This document shows, in pieces, positions 1-5,321 of a stretch of 5,321 nt of DNA. Position 1 is the stretch's first letter. The number at the start of each line of letters is the position of its first letter. The DNA is from a bacterium. Its GTDB lineage: Bacteria > Bacillota_I > Bacilli_A > Mycoplasmatales > Mycoplasmoidaceae. The translations under genes were made by a program, and so were the position numbers. The stretch is taken from the NCBI GenBank assembly GCA_017633835.1, contig JAGBOP010000043.1:1-5321 (forward strand), given 5' to 3'. Below the pieces are notes generated by a model. The model was not told where the DNA came from. It worked only from the letters and a program-made list of their open reading frames with translations, and ran no database searches.

Positions 1-1800
1 AAAATGGTATATTTAATTGAAACCTGAAAAACTAAAGGATATAGTGAGGATTCAATTGATGATGTCTTAAATGAACATACTTATTATGGGTTTGCTACGA
101 CTGATGCACTAAGAATTGCTTACAGTGTTTATGTAACTTATTTGCAAGAATGCGTAGCATTAAATGAAGTTGACTTCCAAGATTTGCTATTACTTGCTTA
201 TAAAATTCTTGCTACTTATCCGGATGCTAGAAAGAAATGACGCAACATGTTTGATTACATCATGGTTGATGAATCACAAGATATTAATGACATTCAATAC
301 CAATTAATCTTATTGTTGTTAAATGACAACCATGATTTATTCATTGTTGGTGATCCTGACCAAACTATTTATTCCTGACGCGGAGCAAGTAGTCAATTAT
401 TTCATGATTTATTAAGTAAGTTCCCTAACATGCAATTAATTATTTTGGAACAAAATTACCGCAGTACTTCCAAGATTTTGCAAGCTGCTAACTTACTAAT
501 TAAAGAAAATCCCGACCGGTTCAAAAAAGACTTATTTACTAAAAACGAAGAAGGTAATAAGTTAATTATTTACCAAGCTATTAGTTCCCTTGAAGAAGGT
601 GAATGAATTGCACGTAAAGTAGAACATCTACTAAAAGAACCAGGAATTAATCCCAAAGATATTTGTGTACTTTATCGGGCTAAACACTTGTCAAGAAGTA
701 TTGAACAAGCTTTAATTGCTAGAAACATCGTTTATAAAGTAGTAGGTGGATTTAAGTTCTATGAACGTAAGGAAATTAAGGACTTATTAGCATACTTAAA
801 AGTAATTAACAACGGAGATGTGCTAAGTTTAAAACGAATCGCTAACATTCCGAGAAGAAAAATTACTACTGCTACCATTGATTTATTAAACCAATATTCA
901 TTTAAAAATAATGTCCCACTATTAGATGCATTTAAAGATGCCAAAAGTATTGATGGATTAAGTGATGTTGCTAAACTTGCTTGTGTTAATTTCTATAACA
1001 TGATAATGGAATTACGGGAATATCAAAAGAATCATAGTTTAGTAGAACTATTTGATAAAGTGTATACTACTACGCAATATAAATCTTACTTAATTGCAGA
1101 AGACCAAGCTGATAAAGAAGAAAACATTACCGAATTAAAAGAAGCGATTGCTTTTTATGAAGAACACACCAAAGATGAAAAACCATCCTTAGATGCTTAT
1201 TTACAAGATGTGGCACTATATAGTTTAGAAGAAACTCAAAAAGAAAGTGAAGAAGATAAAGTCTTGTTAATGACCGTACACCAAGCAAAAGGTTTGGAAT
1301 TTGATTACGTGTTTTTATCCAACTTTACGGATGATAACTTCCCGAACTATAAAGCTCAAGAAGAAGAAGGAGGCATTGAAGAAGAACGGCGGATTGCTTA
1401 TGTAGCCATGACTAGAGCTAGAAAGCAATTGTATGTTTCCATGAATAATGAAATGAGCATGACGACGCACGAAGAACGTACACCCAGTCGTTTTTTAAAG
1501 CCAATTGAAAAACACAAGGACGAAGATCTTTTTGAATATGACCAAGAAATTTATCACGCGTTACACAAAGATGATTTAGGTTGGTATGATTCTAAACAAA
1601 AAGTAAATGTAGAAGCCATGTACAATGAACCTACGTATGACTTCAAAGTAGGTGATCACATTATTCACACCGTTTTTGGTGAAGGCAAAGTGCTTGATGT
1701 CACCAAAGATACCATTAAAGTCTTATTTGATAATCCCAAATCGAAAGGCATTAAAACGTTAGCAAAATACCACAAAGCAATTAAAAGAGTACTTAATTAA
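1..1800 (+). CDS. pcrA: ATP-dependent DNA helicase PcrA/UvrD (SF1), 5'-truncated by the window edge
   Basis: This is a 3'->5' DNA helicase of superfamily 1A, used in nucleotide-excision repair, plasmid/rolling-circle replication and removal of protein roadblocks. The window holds the last 599 residues; about 130 N-terminal residues, including the Walker A loop, lie upstream, since motif II sits near residue 225 in known PcrA proteins. Visible motifs (residues of the partial protein): motif II VDESQD 89-94, motif III GDPDQTIYSWRGA 117-129, motif IV EQNYRST 150-156, motif V VHQAKGLEF near 426-434, and motif VI EEERRIAYVAMTRAR 460-474. The C-terminal 50 residues (about 547-599, VGDHIIHTVFGEGKV) match the PcrA/UvrD Tudor-like RNA-polymerase-binding domain. 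In-frame TGA at 25, 238, 376 and 604 encodes Trp; the one at 376 is the conserved motif III Trp. Motif II has Ser where Phe or Tyr is usual. First visible gene of an operon; no promoter is in view. PcrA rather than UvrD/Rep is inferred from the tail. Confidence 0.95.
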
Positions 1801-1803
1801 AAA

Positions 1804-2361
1804 ATGACCAGTAAGAACTGATGACGCATTTTTAATACCCAACTACTAAAAAACATTGCCTTTGAAGTAAAACAATCATGATCAAATGCCATTGTTAAGC
1901 AATTTCTTAGTTGACTAAGTATGCATCCTAACATTCTTAAAATCGCAGTTTATGCAAGTTTAAAAACCGAAGTAAATACTAATGAATTAATTGCTTTTTT
2001 ACTTAATCATCATTATGAAGTATATTTACCAGTCATCACAAATATGTTAGAAAACCAAATGCAATTTAGTAAAATTAGTAGTTCTGATTATGCTTATGAA
2101 CGCATGAAAGGAATTAAACAGCCAACTAATCATGAATGAATCAAACCAACTGATTTAGATTTAATTATTATTCCCGTTGGTGGGTTTGATGCAAATAAAT
2201 ATCGGATTGGGAAAGGTTTAGGATATTATGATAAATATCTTAAGCAAACTAAAGCACTAAAAATTGGGTTTGCTTTTAACATTGTGCGGTGCTTTAGTTT
2301 TCAGATTGATGTTAATGATGTGCCATTAGATCTAATCATGACAGAAAGTGAAATTATTTAA
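1804..2361 (+). CDS. fau: 5-formyltetrahydrofolate cyclo-ligase (5,10-methenyltetrahydrofolate synthetase)
   Basis: The enzyme uses ATP to convert 5-formyl-THF to 5,10-methenyl-THF, returning a folate storage form to one-carbon metabolism in the cytoplasm. The protein is 185 residues, normal for the family. An N-terminal helix with basic residues (K4, R8) is followed by a core strand (LKIAVYASLKTEVNT) typical of the family. The diagnostic nucleotide-binding signature YRIGKGLGYYDKYL is at 133-146, preceded by PVGGFD at 124-129. The C-terminal VPLDLIMTE motif is also characteristic. Five in-frame TGA codons (1819, 1822, 1879, 1912, 2137) encode Trp, two of them adjacent at codons 6-7. The ATG at 1804 is the first possible start, because the pcrA stop codon is in the same frame 3 nt upstream; starting at 1921 would delete the N-terminal helix. 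There is no good Shine-Dalgarno, only a weak AAGAG about 14 nt upstream, so translation probably continues from pcrA. Confidence 0.93.
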
Positions 2362-3168
2362 ATGAGAATTTTATTTATTGGGGATATCTTTGGCCATGTG
2401 GGTAGAAGAGCATGCCATGAATTAATTCCCAAATTAAAAGAAAAATACCAAATTGATTATGTGATTGCTAACGCTGAAAATACCACCAACGGGAAAGGTT
2501 TAAGTTTAGCTCATTATGAAGAATTAATGCAAAGTGGAATTGATTTTTTCACGATGGGCAATCACACGTGAGACAATAACGAAATTTACCAAATCTTCTT
2601 AAATAAAAATAATATTATTCGGCCCGGTAATGTAACTTTGAATGTGCCAAACGATTACGCATTAAGTAGTAAACTAGTGGTTAAAAATAATTTAAAGATT
2701 CGCATTACAAACTTAATGGGACTTACTGTTACAGGTAAACGCTTTATTAGTTTATCCCCCTTTATTTTCTTTATGAACTTCTTACAAGAACTAAAAGATA
2801 ACGATGATGCTGACATTCACCTTGTTGATTTTCACGCCGAAACAACCGCAGAAAAAGCTGCCTTTTTTCACATGTTTGATGGACAAGTAAGTGCCGTGTT
2901 AGGTACTCATACCCATGTGCAAACTAATGATGCTCAAATATCACCGTTAGGAACTGCTTTTATTACCGAAGTGGGAATGACCGGAGCTAAAGATAGTATC
3001 ATTGGAGCCTTACCAAAACCGATCCTTGATTTTTATAAGGGAGTGACGGACCGAATGTACATTAATGCCGCAGATGGTAAATATCAATTTAGTTGCGTCA
3101 TTCTTACCATTGATGATGAAACAAAAAAAATAAGCTCGATTAAAAATGAGCTTATTTTCGAAGATTAA
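2362..3168 (+). CDS. ymdB: YmdB-family metallophosphoesterase (TIGR00282), probable 2',3'-cyclic-nucleotide phosphodiesterase
   Basis: This cytoplasmic calcineurin-like phosphoesterase belongs to the family of Bacillus subtilis YmdB, which hydrolyses 2',3'-cyclic nucleotides and affects RNA turnover. The protein is 268 residues, close to the usual ~265. The dinuclear metal site is complete: D8 (FIGDIFG), E39 and N40 (NAEN), N67 (GNHTWD), H158 (VDFHAE), and H183 and H185 (GTHTH). Trp70 of the conserved GNHTWD motif is encoded by TGA at 2569. The ATG abuts the TAA of the cyclo-ligase gene (TAAATG, no spacer), so translational coupling is likely. The last codons carry a hairpin that suits termination of the opposing permease transcript, and the stop codon overlaps the permease stop. 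Family assignment is firm; the physiological substrate in this organism is inferred. Confidence 0.94.
3123..3158 (-). terminator. Rho-independent terminator of the permease gene, inside the ymdB coding region
   Basis: The 11-bp perfect stem AAAATAAGCTC (3127-3137) / GAGCTTATTTT (3148-3158) has a 10-nt loop. Read on the - strand, the hairpin runs into eight consecutive T (complement of 3123-3130), the classic intrinsic-terminator layout, and begins only 7 nt beyond the permease stop codon. Read on the + strand there is no T-run after the stem beyond the stem's own four T. It would also end 7 nt before the ymdB stop codon, so it mainly serves the - strand. The four outermost A-T pairs share their T residues with the tract. 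Confidence 0.8.
3165..3168. other. Overlapping convergent stop codons (ymdB / permease)
   Basis: The palindrome TTAA holds both stop codons. Positions 3166-3168 are the + strand TAA of ymdB, and 3165-3167 are the TAA of the permease on the - strand. The two convergent genes therefore overlap by 4 bp with no intergenic spacer, which leaves no non-coding room for terminators. Confidence 0.93.
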
Positions 3169-5177
3169 TAGTGAATAATTAAATTCGGATTATAAAAGAT
3201 ATTATTCTTGGTACTAAACCAAGAATTTTTTTTGCGATTCTTGGCATTTATTACACTGTATAAGGTGCAAGAAGATAAGATAAATAGTAAAATAGCAAAG
3301 TTCATTGCTTGGGCAATAAAGTCTTGGTGTAACACCGTAAAAACACTATCTGGACCGTGCAAAATGTAAGAATTATACAAACTAAAATTAGTAATCAGTG
3401 AGGAATTAATGCTTACTCCTACTCAACTATTATTCGATGCAATTAAACTAAATAAATAGGGATTAGCATTATCATGATTAACACTAATGCTCTTAATCAC
3501 AATTTGGGTATTAGCACTTAAAGTTTGGCCTTTACTAGTTAGTCAACTTAAACTGTGAGCATGTAACACTAAGGTATAAGTAAGGTTATTACTTAAGGTA
3601 ATAGAAGTACCATTTAAATTTGCCATGGCATAAAATGCGACATTACTGTTAACAAAGTAAGAAACAGTTGCACAATAAATTAAATTCCCCATGGCATGAA
3701 TCATGCTAAATCCAACCGCACAACTAATGACCACAAAGGCAATGATGGTTTCAATTAAAAACAAATGTTTACTAATTTTTTTATTAAAGATAATTCGTTT
3801 GCGTTTTAGTGCTAGCCAACTACCGCCAATAATAAACACAAAGGTAAAGAACGTAAACAATGATTCCCAGTTAGTAATAACGTTAATAAAAGAATAAAGT
3901 AAATTGATTCTAGCATCTCTAGTAATACCAAAGTTATAACTATAAAGATTTAAAAAACCAAAGGTACCAATAATACTTAAAGTGCTAAAAAAGATACCAA
4001 TGTAACCAAATAAATAAAGATAAACAATTTTATTAACTGATCATTTAGTTTTGCGTTGAATTCAATTGGCAAAAGGTAATTCACCAATCCGAAAGATTTC
4101 TTTATATAAACTGGTGCTAAAGTTAACTGAACCCGAAATAATTCCTAAACACCCAATGCAAATACAAATATTTAAAAAGCTATTAACCCCCACTCAAGCA
4201 TGATTTGATGATAAGTATTTAATTCCTAACAACGTACCACGATTACCATCATGCACATCAGTACTTAATAGTAAGGAAATGGTAATTAAAATGGAAATAA
4301 TAACCACGCATAAAATTCCTAAGACAACAATGTTGGGACACTTTTTTGGATCTTTTAATTGACTTTTAATACTAGTTACATAATAAAATCCATCATAAGC
4401 AAAGAACATGGCTGGTAAGGAAAGGAAGAAGCCAATTTCGGGTCCATACATTAACATAGGGTTGGTATACAAATAACTGTTAATATTCCCTGCGTTTGGC
4501 TTCATGAACCCACTAGCACTTAAGGAATAAAGTTGTTGGGATGAACTAGCAACTTTGTCATAATTCATTCCCAGTAAGATAATGGCAATTAGTCCAAAGA
4601 AAACGATGGGAATTAATTTGATGTAAAAAGCAAGGTAACTGTGAATAACAACCATTCGGGGTTTTAACGTATTAACTACGCTAAAGTAAGTAATTGCACT
4701 GATGGACATAATCCACGCAATATACCAGTGCGTTTTTCACATTGGAAAAGCTTGTTGCAATGCTTGAATAAAATAATAAGAATCCCCACAAATAATTAAT
4801 GGCACGTAAATGAATAAGAAATAGCACTTAATTGCTTCAAATAACGTTGGATCTAAGAAGTCTTTTGCTCACTGCAAAATCCCTAATTCGGAACTAGATT
4901 TAGCTGCAATTACAAGCAGTGCTAAACCTAATGCCATGACTGAACAACTAGCAAACAATCACGCAATAATTGACAGGGTGAAGTTACCTAAGTTGTAGTC
5001 TAAAATTTGTCCATTCTTGAAGAAGATTCCAACCCCAATGATGGCAGAAATGATGAACGCAATCCCCCCTAGGATTCCGACTTTTTTGTTAACTTTCTTA
5101 CGAATAGCTTTCCGCTTCTGGAAGTTAGCCTTCTTTAAAAAGGATTTATTTGTTTTCTCCTTTACTTTTTTATTCAT
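3165..5177 (-). CDS. APC-superfamily amino-acid permease with a large extracellular loop
   Basis: A 670-residue integral membrane transporter, likely importing amino acids by ion coupling or exchange; the substrate cannot be told from sequence. A Lys-rich cytoplasmic N-terminus (1-33) precedes about 12 helices, roughly 34-54, 66-92, 116-138, 151-169, 183-204, 248-268, 283-304, 329-350, 384-406, 439-457, 472-493 and 621-643. TM1 carries the unwound-helix motif of APC carriers (AIIGVGIFFKNG, 45-56). The TM6-7 region has FFAYDGF (258-264) and LKDPKKCP (274-281), typical of the family. The protein exceeds the usual 450-550 residues because of a ~125-residue segment between TM11 and TM12. Eight TGA (Trp) and five TGG codons occur; no TAA or TAG interrupts the frame. 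The ATG is the first possible start, since an in-frame TAA lies 2 codons upstream. It is probably transcribed alone, because a terminator separates it from the preceding - strand gene. Confidence 0.9.
3204..3233 (+). terminator. Rho-independent terminator of the pcrA-fau-ymdB operon, inside the permease coding region
   Basis: The 9-bp perfect stem ATTCTTGGT (3204-3212) / ACCAAGAAT (3218-3226) has a 5-nt loop (ACTAA). It runs on the + strand into eight T (3226-3233, the first shared with the stem). It lies 35 nt after the ymdB stop and is the only good terminator seen downstream of the operon. It sits entirely within codons for the permease's cytoplasmic C-terminal tail. In the - strand direction no T-run follows the stem, so it should not stop permease transcription. 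Confidence 0.85.
3318..3698 (-). other. Probable extracellular domain inserted between TM11 and TM12 of the permease
   Basis: This stretch covers permease residues about 494-620. It has no convincing membrane helix and is rich in Asn, Ser and Thr. Short alternating hydrophobic/polar runs (such as TYTLVLHAHSLSWL and TQIVIKSISV) suggest beta strands. APC carriers normally have a short TM11-TM12 loop with N- and C-termini inside, so with 12 helices this segment would face outward. The fold and function are not recognised; a beta-sandwich is only a guess. It carries two TGA-encoded Trp codons (3543, 3423). Confidence 0.6.
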
Positions 5178-5226
5178 ATATTCTTATTTTAACGGATATT
5201 AAAAGAAATAAAAAAGAAAAGAAGAT
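5178..5226 (-). promoter_or_regulatory. Putative promoter/leader region of the permease gene
   Basis: This is the only DNA between the upstream terminator hairpin and the permease ATG, so the promoter should lie here if the gene is independently transcribed. On the - strand, candidate -10 elements are TAATAT (complement of 5196-5201) and TAAAAT (complement of 5186-5191). No convincing -35 is seen, which is common in mollicutes. The upstream part is a pyrimidine-rich tract on the - strand (complement of about 5203-5230). There is no clear Shine-Dalgarno; AAGAA (complement of 5181-5185) is only 3 nt from the ATG. Either -10 would give a very short or leaderless mRNA. Confidence 0.3.
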
Positions 5227-5262
5227 AAAAAAATATGCATTTTTTAACAATGCATATTTTTT
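5227..5262 (-). terminator. Strong hairpin terminator after the right-edge - strand gene (possibly bidirectional)
   Basis: The perfect 13-bp stem AAAAAATATGCAT (5228-5240) / ATGCATATTTTTT (5250-5262) can extend by one more T-A pair, leaving a 7-nt loop. Read on the - strand it ends in seven T (complement of 5227-5233) and lies 20 nt beyond the stop of the gene at the right edge, so it should end that transcript. On the + strand the stem is also followed by a T-rich stretch (ATTTATTTT), so it could act both ways, though no + strand gene is seen to need it. Confidence 0.8.
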
Positions 5263-5282
5263 ATTTATTTTAAAGAAGAAAA

Positions 5283-5321
5283 TTATTGTTTAATGGCGTT
5301 TGCACACCGTTCGCATAGGTT
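5283..5321 (-). CDS. ileS: C-terminal end of a zinc-ribbon protein, probably isoleucyl-tRNA synthetase (partial)
   Basis: Only the last 12 codons and the TAA stop (complement of 5283-5285) are in the window; they read NLCERCANAIKQ. A Cys-x-x-Cys pair close to the C-terminus, in the pattern L-C-x-R-C-A, is typical of the final zinc-binding knuckle of bacterial isoleucyl-tRNA synthetases, where it supports aminoacylation. A strong terminator follows 20 nt after the stop, supporting a real gene end. Twelve residues cannot prove identity; another protein ending in a zinc ribbon, such as a formamidopyrimidine-DNA glycosylase, is possible, though those usually end almost at the Cys pair. Confidence 0.55.
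   Translation of the reverse strand, partial: NLCERCANAIKQ

Noticed and set aside
759..944. Short - strand open frame opposite pcrA.
   Set aside because: It lies within the clearly coding helicase gene, has no recognisable motif or start signal, and is explained as a shadow frame.
1921..2361. ATG at 1921 as the start of the cyclo-ligase gene.
   Set aside because: Reading TGA as Trp extends the frame to ATG 1804, which restores the N-terminal helix and the normal family length and leaves only 3 nt after pcrA.
3127..3158. Hairpin as the terminator of the + strand operon.
   Set aside because: It lies before the ymdB stop codon and lacks a downstream T-run on the + strand, whereas the hairpin at 3204-3233 has both correct position and T-run.
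3703..3897. Short + strand open frame opposite the permease.
   Set aside because: It is antisense to a membrane-helix region of an intact gene, and hydrophobic-looking shadow frames are common there; there is no ribosome site or family similarity.
3165..5177. The - strand region could be read as several separate small proteins or a decayed permease pseudogene.
   Set aside because: All the pieces are in one frame and separated only by TGA. No TAA or TAG occurs in frame from 5177 to 3168, and the family motifs run in order, so it is one intact gene under the mycoplasma code.
5017..5202. Short + strand open frame overlapping the permease N-terminus.
   Set aside because: It is antisense to the permease TM1 and Lys-rich N-terminus; its Phe-rich sequence simply mirrors the Lys codons of the real gene.
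5199..5262. A-rich/T-rich palindromic region as a replication origin or riboswitch.
   Set aside because: There are no DnaA-box cluster, iterons or multi-stem aptamer structure; a single hairpin with T-runs is fully explained as a terminator.

Overview
This 5.3 kb window comes from a mollicute (Mycoplasma/Mycoplasmoides/Ureaplasma-like) chromosome. It is AT-rich, and TGA is read as tryptophan: about 18 in-frame TGA codons against about 6 TGG in the genes shown. Two of these TGAs fall at near-universal tryptophans, the SWRGA motif of the PcrA helicase and the GNHTWD motif of the YmdB-type phosphodiesterase. Read with the standard code, the genes appear broken into short pieces; read with the mycoplasma code, every one is intact.

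Layout: on the + strand lies a tightly packed operon. It holds pcrA (an SF1 DNA helicase whose N-terminus is cut by the window edge, 1-1800), a 5-formyltetrahydrofolate cyclo-ligase gene (1804-2361) and a ymdB-type metallophosphoesterase gene (2362-3168). The gaps are 3 nt and 0 nt, so translation is probably coupled. On the - strand, facing this operon, is one long gene for a 670-residue, 12-helix APC-superfamily amino-acid permease (3165-5177). At the right edge are the last 12 codons of another - strand gene (5283-5321). Its Cys-x-x-Cys tail looks like the C-terminal zinc ribbon of isoleucyl-tRNA synthetase. A strong hairpin terminator (5227-5262) separates it from the permease.

The neighbourhood is mostly housekeeping: DNA repair and replication, folate salvage, cyclic-nucleotide/RNA turnover and amino-acid uptake. 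From memory, the pcrA-like helicase, cyclo-ligase and YmdB-family genes are also consecutive in Mycoplasma genitalium (MG244-MG246). This favours the pneumoniae-group side of the mollicutes, but it was not checked here.

Two points stand out. First, at the convergent ymdB/permease junction the stop codons overlap (shared TTAA at 3165-3168), and each gene's best Rho-independent terminator lies inside the other gene's coding sequence. Second, the permease has an extra segment of about 125 residues, Asn/Ser/Thr-rich and probably extracellular, between its last two membrane helices. I saw no mobile element, CRISPR array, tRNA/rRNA gene or clearly new multi-gene system.
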